From positions 62,001-126,000 of the forward strand of contig JALONL010000004.1 of the NCBI GenBank assembly GCA_025454955.1: a stretch of DNA of 64,000 bases. Reading direction: 5' to 3'. Shown here one piece after another: positions 20,478-29,026 of the stretch (the stretch's first letter is position 1; each line of letters opens with the position of its first letter). A program made the translations under genes and the position numbers. The DNA comes from Bacteroidia bacterium. Lineage in GTDB: Bacteria; Bacteroidota; Bacteroidia; Palsa-965. The notes beneath the pieces were generated by a model. That model was not told the DNA's origin. It did not search any database and saw only the letters and a list, made by a program, of their open reading frames with translations.

Positions 20478-21398
20478 TCAGGCACGCGGGTGTGCCTGCT
20501 GGTATATATTTTTCAACTTTTCAACCGTGTTGTGCGTGTACACCTGGGTGGCAGAGAGGTTTGCATGCCCGAGCAGTTCTTTTATGGCGTTAAGATCAGC
20601 GCCATTGTTAAGCATGTGGGTGGCAAAAGTGTGACGCAACACGTGTGGACTTCTTTTATCAATTGTAGTGACTAGGCTAAGGTAACGTCTCACCAGCGTG
20701 TAAACAAACTTCCGGGGAAGTTTTTTTCCGGTATTTTGCTGGAAGAGATAAACAATGCCGTCTTCGGGGTCGGGTGGTACCTGGCGGGTGGCTTTTATGG
20801 CGATGAATCCCCTGGCAAGTTCGGTGAGCGCAACTGGCACTGGCACAATGCGTTCCTTGTTTCTTTTGCCGAGTACCTTAATGGTATTGCGAGAGAAATT
20901 AAAATCGTCCTGGCGCAGGCCGATAAGCTCGGCGAGGCGTATTCCGGTACCGTACAACATTTCCACCACCAGGCGGGCCTGTTCGGCATCGTAGGTATCT
21001 TCTCCTTCCTGCGGGTCGAATGCGCGGCCGTCGAGCAGTTGCTGCATTTGTTTTTCTTCCACGTACTCGGGCAGGCGGCGGGCTGTTTTGGGACCCTGAA
21101 TTTTGAGCATGGGATTTACCTTCACCTTGCCTTCGCGCATGAGAAAGCGGTAAAAGGTGCGCAGGGTGGTAATTTTGCGATTGACCGAGCGTGGAGAAAT
21201 GCCCTGATTCATCAGTTCCACAATCCAGGAACGGATGAGCTGGTAGCCGGCTTCTTCGGGGAGGGTATTGTCGTAGGTAACAGCCAGATAATCACGCAAC
21301 TGTATAAGATCCACCCGGTAGGCGGTTTGCGTGTGTGGCGAGAAACGCTTTTCAAAAGCGAGATAGTCGAGAAATTGGGAGATGCAGTCTTCGCTCAC
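20478..21398 (-). CDS. xerC: Tyrosine recombinase XerC-like
   Basis: The 306-residue protein has an N-terminal SAM-like core-binding domain (FEKRFSPHTQTAYRVDL) and a C-terminal catalytic domain. The catalytic Arg (GTGIRLAELIGL), the HxxR box (HVLRHTFATH), the second His (LLGHANL) and the Tyr nucleophile (TQVYTH) are intact. It would resolve chromosome dimers at dif with a partner. GTG start at 21398. Location between rpsU and hpf argues for a core housekeeping recombinase and not for a mobile-element integrase. A 14-bp inverted repeat immediately before the start may attenuate it relative to rpsU. Confidence 0.92.
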   Translation of the reverse strand: MSEDCISQFLDYLAFEKRFSPHTQTAYRVDLIQLRDYLAVTYDNTLPEEAGYQLIRSWIVELMNQGISPRSVNRKITTLRTFYRFLMREGKVKVNPMLKIQGPKTARRLPEYVEEKQMQQLLDGRAFDPQEGEDTYDAEQARLVVEMLYGTGIRLAELIGLRQDDFNFSRNTIKVLGKRNKERIVPVPVALTELARGFIAIKATRQVPPDPEDGIVYLFQQNTGKKLPRKFVYTLVRRYLSLVTTIDKRSPHVLRHTFATHMLNNGADLNAIKELLGHANLSATQVYTHNTVEKLKNIYQQAHPRA

Positions 21399-21406
21399 GA
21401 GAAAAA

Positions 21407-21465
21407 GAAATACACACTCTTGAACGAGATCAACCGGAAAAAGTTGCCCGTAGAGTGTGTATTTC
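21407..21465 (-). terminator. Attenuator-like inverted repeat between rpsU and xerC
   Basis: GAAATACACACTCT (21407-21420) and AGAGTGTGTATTTC (21452-21465) form a perfect 14-bp stem with a 31-base loop. On the minus strand it is followed by TTTTTCTC just before the GTG of xerC, so it resembles an intrinsic terminator with an oversized loop. The role as attenuator is inference. Confidence 0.65.
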
Positions 21466-21510
21466 CAATATGTAAAGCCTCAAAAATGCAAGGCGGCCAA
21501 ACCTGAAAGC

Positions 21511-21705
21511 TTATGCTTCGAGGTTTTGCTGCATTTGCTGGCGATAAATCGCTTTGAGTTTGGTTTCGCGTTTGCGAACAGAAGGCTTGGTGAACTTCTG
21601 GCGATCGCGCAGGGCACGAACAACGCCGGTTTTCTCGAATTTCTTCTTGAACTTCTTGAGTGCTTTTTCGAGCGATTCGCCTTCTTTTACAGCAACGATA
21701 ATCAT
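21511..21705 (-). CDS. rpsU: 30S ribosomal protein bS21
   Basis: The 64-residue basic protein matches bS21 (MIIVAVKEGESLEKALKKFK, RKRETKLKAIYRQQ). In Bacteroidota ribosomes bS21 together with bS18 and bS6 covers the 3' end of 16S rRNA and hides the anti-Shine-Dalgarno. In some Flavobacteriia rpsU itself has a strong SD that allows autoregulation. Here the 30 bases before the ATG contain no SD. It is the first gene of the operon, 33 bases from a consensus promoter. Confidence 0.96.
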   Translation of the reverse strand: MIIVAVKEGESLEKALKKFKKKFEKTGVVRALRDRQKFTKPSVRKRETKLKAIYRQQMQQNLEA

Positions 21706-21737
21706 TTTGAACTGATTGGTTTTGTTTTATTAGGGGT

Positions 21738-21769
21738 GCAAATGTAGGGAGTGATTTTTATTTGAGCAA
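21738..21769 (-). promoter_or_regulatory. Bacteroidota promoter of rpsU-xerC-hpf
   Basis: On the minus strand TTG (21769-21767), a 20-base spacer and TACATTTGC (21746-21738) match the phylum consensus. The -7 box is identical to that of the tRNA-tuf promoter. Confidence 0.82.
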
Positions 21770-21863
21770 GTATTTTTCACATTTAGCAGTCGAAAACCTG
21801 TAAAAACTATGTGGCAGCTTGTTTCTGAGGCTTATCTTTACGGCTTCAGATTCGAGAACCACG

Positions 21864-23012
21864 TTGAAAATATTCATCATTGGCCCTGCTTTTCCGCTGC
21901 GCGGGGGGCTGGCCACCTTTAACGAATTGCTTTGCCGGGCACTGCACAAAGCCGGGCATGATGCGCGGATTATTTCTTTTTCGCTGCAATACCCGTCGTT
22001 TTTATTTCCCGGCACCACACAGTATAATGAAACGGGCACTGCTCCGGATGGTGTGCGCATTGATACGCTGATTAATTCGGTAAATCCGTTTAACTGGCTT
22101 TCGGTGGGCAGGCGCATTAAGCGGGAGAAGCCCGACCTGGTGATTATACGTTTCTGGCTTCCGTTTATGGGGCCGGCGCTGGGAACCATTGTGCGTATTG
22201 CACGCAGAAACGGGCATACCCGCATGGTGGCATTGGTGGATAATGCCATTCCGCACGAAAAGCGGCCGGGCGACAGGTTGTTTGCGCGTTATTTTTTGCG
22301 CGCCTGCCACGGCTATCTTACCATGTCGAAATCGGTATTGAAAGACCTGGAGCAGTTTACCGATTCTACACACAAGGTATTTACCGAACATCCGCTTTAC
22401 ACGTCGTTTGGCGAACCAGAGCCAAAGGCCGAGGCGCGCAAAAAGCTGGAACTGGATGCAAACGGGCGTTACCTGCTGTTTTTCGGGCTGATACGCCGTT
22501 ACAAAGGTCTCGACCTTTTGCTGGAAGCTATGGCCGATGAGCGGGTAAAAGCATTGGGCGTAAAACTGATTGTGGCCGGCGAATACTACGAAGATGCAGC
22601 ACCCTATCAGGCCATTATTGAAAAACACGGACTGGCCGACAGATTAGTGATGCACACGCATTTTATTGCCGACGAAGATGTGCGCTGGTATTTCAGTGCC
22701 TGTGATCTGGTGGCGCAAACTTACCACACGGCCACGCAAAGCGGGGTAACCAAAATTGCCCTGCAGTTCGATAAGCCTTCGCTGGTGACCAACGTGGGCG
22801 GGCTGGGCGAAATTATTACGCACGGCCAGTCGGGCTATGTGGTGGCGCCGGATGTGAAGGCCATTGCCGAAAGCATTGCCGACTACTACGATGCGGCACG
22901 CGAGGTTGCATTTACGGCTGCCACTGTGGCCGAAAAGAAAAAATACAGTTGGGAAGTAATGTGCAATACCGTTGCCGACCTTTACAATAAAATAAAGCCT
23001 CCGCACGTATGA
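21864..23012 (+). CDS. GT-B glycosyltransferase (GT4-like)
   Basis: The protein begins at a TTG giving KIFIIGPAFPLRGGLATFNE, the standard N-terminal GT4 donor loop (382 residues). A more upstream TTG at 21819 would add 15 residues with no homology feel, and no ATG is available. The C-terminal half carries YLLFFGLIRRYKGLDLLLEA and the nucleotide-sugar site with NVGGLGEII. It ends with ATGA overlapping hddA, so it is the first gene of a four-gene translationally coupled cluster. The likely donor is a GDP-sugar, possibly the GDP-heptose made by its neighbours; that is inference from context. Confidence 0.82.
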   Translation: MKIFIIGPAFPLRGGLATFNELLCRALHKAGHDARIISFSLQYPSFLFPGTTQYNETGTAPDGVRIDTLINSVNPFNWLSVGRRIKREKPDLVIIRFWLPFMGPALGTIVRIARRNGHTRMVALVDNAIPHEKRPGDRLFARYFLRACHGYLTMSKSVLKDLEQFTDSTHKVFTEHPLYTSFGEPEPKAEARKKLELDANGRYLLFFGLIRRYKGLDLLLEAMADERVKALGVKLIVAGEYYEDAAPYQAIIEKHGLADRLVMHTHFIADEDVRWYFSACDLVAQTYHTATQSGVTKIALQFDKPSLVTNVGGLGEIITHGQSGYVVAPDVKAIAESIADYYDAAREVAFTAATVAEKKKYSWEVMCNTVADLYNKIKPPHV

Positions 23013-24037
23013 TGATTAAAAGCAAAGCCCCGCTGCGTTTGGGCCTGGCCGGTGGCGGCACCGATGTTTCTCCCTATTCTGATTTGCATGGCGGGGCCAT
23101 ATTAAATGCCACCATAAGCAGTTATGCGTATGCCGTGCTGGAGCCGCTAAACAATGGCCGCATCGAACTCGTATCAGGCTCGCCCGAACGTGCGCGCAGC
23201 TACGAGGCTAAAGAGGAACTGCCGCTTGACGACCGCAGCTACGAACTTCAGGTTGGTGTGTATAACCGCATTGTGCGGCAGTTTACACAGGGCAAGCCGC
23301 TTTCGTTCAGGCTCACCACCTGGATTGAGGCACCGCAGGGTTCGGGGCTGGGTACTTCGTCAACACTGGTGGTGGCTATTATCGGTGCTTTTAAGGAATG
23401 GCTTAACCTTCCGCTGGGGCAATACGATATTGCGCATCTGGCCTTTGAAATAGAGCGTATTGAAATGAAAATGGCCGGAGGAAAGCAGGATCAGTATGCA
23501 GCTACTTTTGGCGGGGTTAATTTTCTGGAATTTCTGGCCAACGATAAGGTAATTGTAAACCCGCTTACGGTGAAACCCGATGTGCTGGCCGAACTGGAAA
23601 TGAACCTTCTGCTCTATTTCACCGCCACCAACCGCGATTCGGCACAAATTATTTCGCACCAGGTGGAGAATGTGAAAAAGAACAATACCGAAGCGGTAGA
23701 TGCCATGCACAGGCTTAAAGAACAGGCTGTGCAAATGAAAGAATGCCTGCTGCGCGGCGAGGTGGATAAAATTGGCGATGTGCTGAATGTGGGCTGGCTG
23801 AACAAAAAGAAAATGGCTGCATCCATTTCCAATTCGATGCTTGACGATATGTATGAGGCCGCATTGAAAGCCGGAGCCAGCGGTGGAAAAATTTCGGGTG
23901 CAGGCGGAGGCGGATTTATGTTTTTCTATTGCCCGGGCACCAGTAAACTTAATGTGCAGCAAACCCTCGAACGATTGGGCGGGCAAACGAAATCATTTAC
24001 ATTTACAGATCACGGATTAACTACATGGACCTGCTGA
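23009..24037 (+). CDS. hddA: D-glycero-alpha-D-manno-heptose 7-phosphate kinase (GHMP family)
   Basis: A 342-residue GHMP kinase. The N-terminal APLRLGLAGGGTDVSPY and the ATP loop PQGSGLGTSST are intact, and the C-terminal motif GGKISGAGGGGF is present. The sequence and neighbours fit HddA, which phosphorylates D-glycero-alpha-D-manno-heptose 7-phosphate at C1 in the GDP-heptose branch. It overlaps the glycosyltransferase by 4 bases and gmhA by 13 bases. A fucose or other sugar kinase is the alternative, but the adjacent isomerase and guanylyltransferase favour heptose. Confidence 0.85.
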   Translation: MMIKSKAPLRLGLAGGGTDVSPYSDLHGGAILNATISSYAYAVLEPLNNGRIELVSGSPERARSYEAKEELPLDDRSYELQVGVYNRIVRQFTQGKPLSFRLTTWIEAPQGSGLGTSSTLVVAIIGAFKEWLNLPLGQYDIAHLAFEIERIEMKMAGGKQDQYAATFGGVNFLEFLANDKVIVNPLTVKPDVLAELEMNLLLYFTATNRDSAQIISHQVENVKKNNTEAVDAMHRLKEQAVQMKECLLRGEVDKIGDVLNVGWLNKKKMAASISNSMLDDMYEAALKAGASGGKISGAGGGGFMFFYCPGTSKLNVQQTLERLGGQTKSFTFTDHGLTTWTC

Positions 24038-24612
24038 ACCTTCTGCAAAGCCGCATCACGGCTTCGGTGCAACTCAAGCAATCGCTTCTTAGCAATGAGG
24101 CTTTGCTCAACGCCGTAACACAAGTAGCCACACTGGCAGCCGATGCTTACCGCAACGGCAATAAAGTAATGTGGTGCGGCAATGGCGGCAGTGCAGCCGA
24201 CGCGCAGCATCTGGCAGCCGAGCTTTCGGGACGGTTTTATTACGACCGTCCGCCGCTTAACTCGGATGCGCTGCATGTAAACACTTCGTACATGACCGCC
24301 GTGGCCAACGATTACAGCTACGAGCAGGTGTATAGCCGCTTAGTGCAGGCCATGTGCCAAAAGGGCGATATACTCATCGGCCTTTCTACCAGCGGCAATT
24401 CGGGCAATGTGGTGAAAGCCTTTGAAAAGGCCCGCGAAATGGGCGTAACCACCGTAGGCTTCACGGGCGAAACCGGCGGCAAAATGAAACCGCTGAGCGA
24501 TTTCCTCATCAACATCCCGTCAACCGATACGCCCCGCATACAGGAATGCCACATGTTGCTGGGCCATACGCTTTGCGAAATTGTAGAACAACAGTTATTC
24601 CCAAAAGCATGA
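24025..24612 (+). CDS. gmhA: Sedoheptulose 7-phosphate isomerase
   Basis: A 195-residue SIS-domain protein. WCGNGGSAADAQHLAAELSG is the GmhA phosphosugar site, followed by LSTSGNSGNVVKAFEKA. GmhA converts sedoheptulose 7-phosphate into D-glycero-D-manno-heptose 7-phosphate, the first step of heptose synthesis. It overlaps the end of hddA and the start of hddC (ATGA). Confidence 0.92.
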   Translation: MDLLNLLQSRITASVQLKQSLLSNEALLNAVTQVATLAADAYRNGNKVMWCGNGGSAADAQHLAAELSGRFYYDRPPLNSDALHVNTSYMTAVANDYSYEQVYSRLVQAMCQKGDILIGLSTSGNSGNVVKAFEKAREMGVTTVGFTGETGGKMKPLSDFLINIPSTDTPRIQECHMLLGHTLCEIVEQQLFPKA

Positions 24613-25316
24613 TTACCGAAGCAGTTGTACTGGCCGGCGGTTTCGGTACCCGGCTTAAAACGGTGGTGAGCGATGTGCCCAAGCCCATGGCTCCGGTAAA
24701 CGGCAGCCCGTTTCTGCATTATCTGCTTGAGTATATTGCCGCAGCCGGAATTAAGCGTATAGTGCTTTCTACCGGCTACATGGCCGAAAAAGTGCGCGAT
24801 CATTTCGGCAGTAATTTCTGCAATATGGATATTGCTTACTGCGAAGAGAAAACCCCGCTGGGTACCGGCGGAGGAATTCGCCTGGCGCTGGAGCAATGCC
24901 ACACGCAAACTGTACTTGTGCTCAACGGCGATTCGTTTTTTGCGGTGCCGCTGGAGGAATACTTTAAAGCCCATCAGCACTCGGATGCGGTGGCTTCGCT
25001 GGCGTTGCGTCCTGTTGACGATGGTGCGCGGTATGGAACTATTACTTTAGAGGACAACCGCATTACCGCATTCCGCGAAAAAACAGAAGAAGTAAAAGGC
25101 TCGGCTCTTATTAACGGCGGTGTGTATTTGCTTAACCGCGAATTTTATCTGGCCAATACGCCTGCAGGCGTGGCATTCAGCATCGAATACGACTTTTTTG
25201 CAAAGAAGGCCGCAGAGGCTCACTTACACGGATTTGTGAGCAGCGGCTATTTTATTGACATTGGAATTCCCGAAGATTATGCCCGGGCACAGCTCGAACT
25301 TGGGGTAAGCGAGTAA
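24609..25316 (+). CDS. hddC: D-glycero-alpha-D-manno-heptose 1-phosphate guanylyltransferase
   Basis: I use the ATG at 24609 (MITEAVVLAGGFGTRLK, 235 residues), which overlaps the gmhA stop as ATGA; an upstream in-frame ATG at 24546 would add 21 residues inside gmhA. The nucleotidyltransferase signature GGFGTRL, the VPKPM loop, LGTGGGIR and LNGDSFF are intact. HddC makes GDP-D-glycero-alpha-D-manno-heptose. There is no fused phosphatase domain. It ends 10 bases from a convergent methyltransferase gene. Confidence 0.87.
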   Translation: MITEAVVLAGGFGTRLKTVVSDVPKPMAPVNGSPFLHYLLEYIAAAGIKRIVLSTGYMAEKVRDHFGSNFCNMDIAYCEEKTPLGTGGGIRLALEQCHTQTVLVLNGDSFFAVPLEEYFKAHQHSDAVASLALRPVDDGARYGTITLEDNRITAFREKTEEVKGSALINGGVYLLNREFYLANTPAGVAFSIEYDFFAKKAAEAHLHGFVSSGYFIDIGIPEDYARAQLELGVSE

Positions 25317-25326
25317 GCTGCCGCGG

Positions 25327-26091
25327 TTAGTCTTTGTAGCACACGTAAATCATTTCGCCGGCCGGTAAGCGGTAGCGGTCCACTTCTTCGGGAGTAAGCT
25401 GGTTTACATAATCATCAACCACCACGCGGAAACCGGCTGCGGCCAAACGGTCTTTGTAATCGAGGCCGAAAAGGCGGACGTGGTCTTTTTGCCAGAAATG
25501 CTTTTCGCGTTCGCGTGGGTCGGTGATGGATTTGTCTTCGTAGGTTTTTTCACGCGATGTATCGAGCGGCACCTGAAACACGCCCCAGCCGCCGGGTTTC
25601 ATGATGCGGTAGAGCTGGCGCATGCACACATCGGCATCGTCCACATGCTCGAGTACGTGGTTGCAGAAGATAATATCGAACTCATTGTCTTTGAATGGCG
25701 GATTGTGCAAATCCATGTGTACATCGGCAATGGGCGAATTGAGGTCGGCGGTGGTGTATTTGAGGTTATCCATTTTGCGGAACAGTTTGTAGAAGCACTG
25801 TTCGGGAGCGATGTGCAGCATGGATGCTTTGCGGGTAAAAAAATCGGTGCGGTTTTTAAGCCAGAGCCAGAGCAGGCGGTGGCGTTCGAGCGAGAGGCTG
25901 CCGGGGCAGAGCACGTTTTTGCGCTTGGCTTTGCCCGAATAGCCGTAGGGCAAAAACTTGCGGTATGATTTGCCGCTGATAGGGTCGGTATAGCGCGTGC
26001 CTTTGTAGAGATAAGGGGCAATTTTACTGAAAAGCAGGCTGAACTGAATCAGAATGGGACGCGGTATTACTCGCAGAAGGAAGTGAAACAT
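25327..26091 (-). CDS. Class I SAM-dependent methyltransferase
   Basis: The 254-residue protein has the Rossmann core: SMLHIAPEQCFYKLFRK replaces the usual glycine-rich loop I, then YTTADLNSPIADVHMDL and NEFDIIFCNHVLEHVDD with the post-II and motif II acidic residues, and MKPGGWGVFQVP. It resembles the UbiE/SAM-methyltransferase family (Methyltransf_11), substrate unknown. It is convergent with the heptose cluster, and a sugar or surface-polymer substrate is possible but only by neighbourhood. The hairpin at 26118-26143 lies upstream of its start. Confidence 0.78.
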   Translation of the reverse strand: MFHFLLRVIPRPILIQFSLLFSKIAPYLYKGTRYTDPISGKSYRKFLPYGYSGKAKRKNVLCPGSLSLERHRLLWLWLKNRTDFFTRKASMLHIAPEQCFYKLFRKMDNLKYTTADLNSPIADVHMDLHNPPFKDNEFDIIFCNHVLEHVDDADVCMRQLYRIMKPGGWGVFQVPLDTSREKTYEDKSITDPREREKHFWQKDHVRLFGLDYKDRLAAAGFRVVVDDYVNQLTPEEVDRYRLPAGEMIYVCYKD

Positions 26092-26117
26092 CAGAATGTG
26101 CTTTCTTGAAAAGTAAA

Positions 26118-26143
26118 CAGCCCGGACAAAACTATCCGGGCTG
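26118..26143 (-). terminator. Intrinsic terminator after the S8 peptidase gene
   Basis: A 9-bp stem (CAGCCCGGA 26118-26126 with TCCGGGCTG 26135-26143) and an 8-base loop lie 28 bases past the protease stop, with a moderately T-rich minus-strand tail. Confidence 0.7.
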
Positions 26144-26170
26144 CAAATTTACAATTTATCGTGGAGCAGT

Positions 26171-27766
26171 TTACTTGCTCATTTGTTCGGCCATCTGGAA
26201 AGCGGTGTACAAATCAACCACTCCGCCGGTGCGACTGAGTTTGCTGAATTTCACTTTCTTGCGTTTTTCGCCGGGTTTAACCACTTTTTTCTTGGCGAGC
26301 GATTTGTCGGAAGAGTTTAAGATAATTTGTTTGATCTGCTCGGGAGTGAGTTTGGGGTAATATGCTTTGAGCACGGCTGCCACACCGGCGCAAACGGGAG
26401 CCGCCATACTGGTTCCGCTTTGGGGAATGTAGCCGCCGTTTACCTTGCAGGAGTTAATGTCCACGCCGGGTGCAAATACATCGACCTGCATTTTTCCGTA
26501 GTTTGAGAAGGGTGCCACAGACGCTTTGCCCGGTTTCCAGGAGAGTGCGCCTACTTCAATCCAGTTGTCGGAACTTCCTCCGCTCAGGAAATCGTTGTTG
26601 GGGAAATTGTCGGTGGCATCGTTGTCTTTGTTATCGTTGCCGGCTGCGTGAATGAGCAGTACGCCTTTGCTTTGGGCATAACGCACGGCATCGTCAACCA
26701 CGCTTTTGTTTGAGCCATACGATTTACCGAAGCTCATGTTGATGATTTGCGCGCCATTGTCCACGGCATAACGGATGGCGTTTGCCACGTCTTTATCGCG
26801 CTCATCGCCATCGGGTACGCAGCGCACGCCCATAATTTTTACAAACTGCGCCACGCCTTTTATGCCGAGGTTGTTATCGCGCACACCGGCAATGATACCG
26901 GCTACGTGTGTTCCGTGCGAGGCATCGGGGCCTTTGATGTCGTTGTTGCCGTAAAACTGCTCCGAAGGATCTTCGTAGTTATCGCCCACGATGGAACGGG
27001 AATCGTAGTCGAAATCAAGGTGATAGTTTACGCGGTTGTAAAGTTGGGTGTAGCCTTCGGCAATTTCTGTTTGAAAAGCAGCCCAGCTTTCCTGATCTTT
27101 TGCAAATATGGTTTTGCAGAGCAGGTGTATTCGCTTGTATTGTTCAGAAGGATCATAGGCCAATAAATCATTATACATTACTGAATCAACTCCGCGTTGT
27201 TTTTTTATGTCGGCTACCATGCCATCGAGTTGTTTTTTCACTCCGCGAACCTGATCGAGGTATTTGCTGTACTCGGCATACTCTTTATCATACACCGCTT
27301 TGAGTTTGATGTAGCGCTGATAATCGGCCTGCTCTGACGCTGAGATTTCGGCAGCGGTTTTGTTTTTAAAACGCTTCATGAGCGGTTTAAGCTGGCGGGT
27401 AAGTTCGAGCTGGTCGAACTGCACGTTGCGGCCGTCTTTATTGCCCAGGAAATTCCATCCGTGAATATCATCCACATAGCCGTTTTTATCATCATCCACC
27501 CCATTACCGGCAATTTCCTTGCGGTTTACCCACATTACGGGCGCGAGGTCTTCGTGTTTGTAATCCACACCACCATCGAGCACGGCTACAATTACCGTAT
27601 CGGCTTTGCGGCCTTTGATGAGTTCGGTGTACGTTCTTTCGGTGCTTACACCGCGCACTCCGTTTTGGGTGTACGAAAGGTTAAACCAGTTTTCGGGTGC
27701 TTTGGCATTTTGTGCGCCAAGCAGCGAGGTGGTGAAAACGGCAATGAATAAAAAGAGTTTGTTCAT
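26171..27766 (-). CDS. Subtilisin-like serine protease (S8) with a long Asp-His insertion
   Basis: The signal peptide (MNKLFLFIAVFTTSLLGAQ) directs secretion. The catalytic triad is complete: Asp64 (VAVLDGGVDY), His284 (HGTHVAG) and Ser453 (SGTSMAAP), with the oxyanion Asn near residue 377 (HAAGND). About 220 residues separate Asp and His instead of the ~30 of classical subtilisin; residues ~110-245 look helical. It has no T9SS sorting domain, and the protein ends right after the peptidase fold. It lies 21 bases after the acyl-CoA dehydrogenase gene and is probably co-transcribed with it, although the functions seem unrelated. Confidence 0.93.
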   Translation of the reverse strand: MNKLFLFIAVFTTSLLGAQNAKAPENWFNLSYTQNGVRGVSTERTYTELIKGRKADTVIVAVLDGGVDYKHEDLAPVMWVNRKEIAGNGVDDDKNGYVDDIHGWNFLGNKDGRNVQFDQLELTRQLKPLMKRFKNKTAAEISASEQADYQRYIKLKAVYDKEYAEYSKYLDQVRGVKKQLDGMVADIKKQRGVDSVMYNDLLAYDPSEQYKRIHLLCKTIFAKDQESWAAFQTEIAEGYTQLYNRVNYHLDFDYDSRSIVGDNYEDPSEQFYGNNDIKGPDASHGTHVAGIIAGVRDNNLGIKGVAQFVKIMGVRCVPDGDERDKDVANAIRYAVDNGAQIINMSFGKSYGSNKSVVDDAVRYAQSKGVLLIHAAGNDNKDNDATDNFPNNDFLSGGSSDNWIEVGALSWKPGKASVAPFSNYGKMQVDVFAPGVDINSCKVNGGYIPQSGTSMAAPVCAGVAAVLKAYYPKLTPEQIKQIILNSSDKSLAKKKVVKPGEKRKKVKFSKLSRTGGVVDLYTAFQMAEQMSK

Positions 27767-27787
27767 TGAGGATGGAATGAGTGGTGA

Positions 27788-28927
27788 CTACTTTAAAATT
27801 TCGCGGGCAATAACTAATTTCTGGATTTCGGAAGTGCCTTCGCCGATGGTGCAGAGTTTTGAATCGCGGTAGAACTTTTCTACGGGGAAATCTTTGGTAT
27901 AGCCATATCCGCCAAAAATCTGCACGGCTTCGTTGGAAACTCTTACGCATACTTCGGAGGCGTAGTACTTGGCGAAGGCGCTTTCTTTGGTCATTTTCTG
28001 GCCGCGGTTTTTGAGGTCGGCGGCCTGAAAGGTGAGCAGTTCGGCGGCTTCAATTTCGGTGGCCATATCGGCCAGTTTGAAGCCAATGGCCTGGAAGTTG
28101 GCAATGGGCTGACCAAACTGCTGGCGCTCCTGCGCGTATTTGAGCGAGGCTTCGTAAGCTCCTTTGGCAATGCCCAGCGAAAGGGCTGCAATGGAAATGC
28201 GGCCACCGTCGAGCACTTTCATGGCCTGTACAAAGCCCTGCCCTACTTCGCCGAGAATATTGTCTTTATGCACGCGGCAATTGTCGAAAATCACTTCGGC
28301 GGTTTCGCTGGCGCGCATACCCAGTTTGTTTTCTTTTTTGCCGGCACTGAAACCGGGAGTGCCGCGCTCTACCACAAAAGCGGTAATGCCTTTGGAGTCG
28401 AGCAGTTCGCCGGTGCGTACGAGTACTACAATTACGTCTGACGAGATGCCGTGTGTAATCCAGCATTTGGTGCCGTTAAGCACCCAATGGTCTCCATCCT
28501 GCGTGGCCACGCATTTCATGCGCATGGCATCGGAACCGGTGTTGGGCTCGGTAAGGCCCCAGGCGCCAATCCACTGACCGGTGGCTAATTTGGGCAGCCA
28601 TTTTTTCTTCTGCTCTTCGTTTCCGAATTGCATGATATGGCCTGTGCAAAGTGAGTTGTGGGCAGCCATTGAAAGGCCAATGGAGCCGCAAATTTTGCCG
28701 AGTTCGGAAATGGCGGTAACGTATTCGTAGTAGCCAAAACCTGCTCCGCCGTATTCTTCGGGCACCAGCACACCCAGCAGGCCAAGCTCGCCGAGTTTCT
28801 TCATCACTTCTATGGGAAACTCCTGCGATTCGTCCCACTCCATGAAGCGGGGGCGGATGTGTTCTTCACCAAATTTGCGGATGACATCGGCAATCATTGC
28901 CTGATTTTCATTCTGCGTATATTCCAT
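27788..28927 (-). CDS. Acyl-CoA dehydrogenase
   Basis: A 379-residue FAD-dependent acyl-CoA dehydrogenase with the standard three-domain layout. [19 protein letters not shown] is the FAD/acyl signature and [20 protein letters not shown] with [16 protein letters not shown] the C-terminal signature. It introduces the trans-2,3 double bond in beta-oxidation or branched-chain degradation, passing electrons to ETF. At the place of the catalytic Glu of short/medium-chain enzymes (motif xTExP) the sequence has Asp (TKDFP); the role of this change is not known to me. Substrate chain length cannot be told. Confidence 0.93.
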   Translation of the reverse strand: MEYTQNENQAMIADVIRKFGEEHIRPRFMEWDESQEFPIEVMKKLGELGLLGVLVPEEYGGAGFGYYEYVTAISELGKICGSIGLSMAAHNSLCTGHIMQFGNEEQKKKWLPKLATGQWIGAWGLTEPNTGSDAMRMKCVATQDGDHWVLNGTKCWITHGISSDVIVVLVRTGELLDSKGITAFVVERGTPGFSAGKKENKLGMRASETAEVIFDNCRVHKDNILGEVGQGFVQAMKVLDGGRISIAALSLGIAKGAYEASLKYAQERQQFGQPIANFQAIGFKLADMATEIEAAELLTFQAADLKNRGQKMTKESAFAKYYASEVCVRVSNEAVQIFGGYGYTKDFPVEKFYRDSKLCTIGEGTSEIQKLVIAREILK

Positions 28928-28958
28928 AATTTGTTTTGTGGCTGAATTTAACGGGAGC

Positions 28959-28967
28959 GCAAAAATA
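28959..28967 (-). promoter_or_regulatory. Putative -7 box of the acyl-CoA dehydrogenase gene
   Basis: TATTTTTGC on the minus strand fits TAnnTTTGY, 32 bases upstream of the ATG. No clear -33 TTTG was found, so this is a weaker call. Confidence 0.45.
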
Positions 28968-29026
28968 CGATAGCGGCAGCGATGTACTGCTACCGTTCAT
29001 CATCAAAAATCAGTCTGGGGCTGATT

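Noticed and set aside
20478..21398. Phage or integron integrase
   Set aside because: Tyrosine recombinase sits in the conserved rpsU-xerC-hpf operon with no attachment sites or cargo; a housekeeping XerC.
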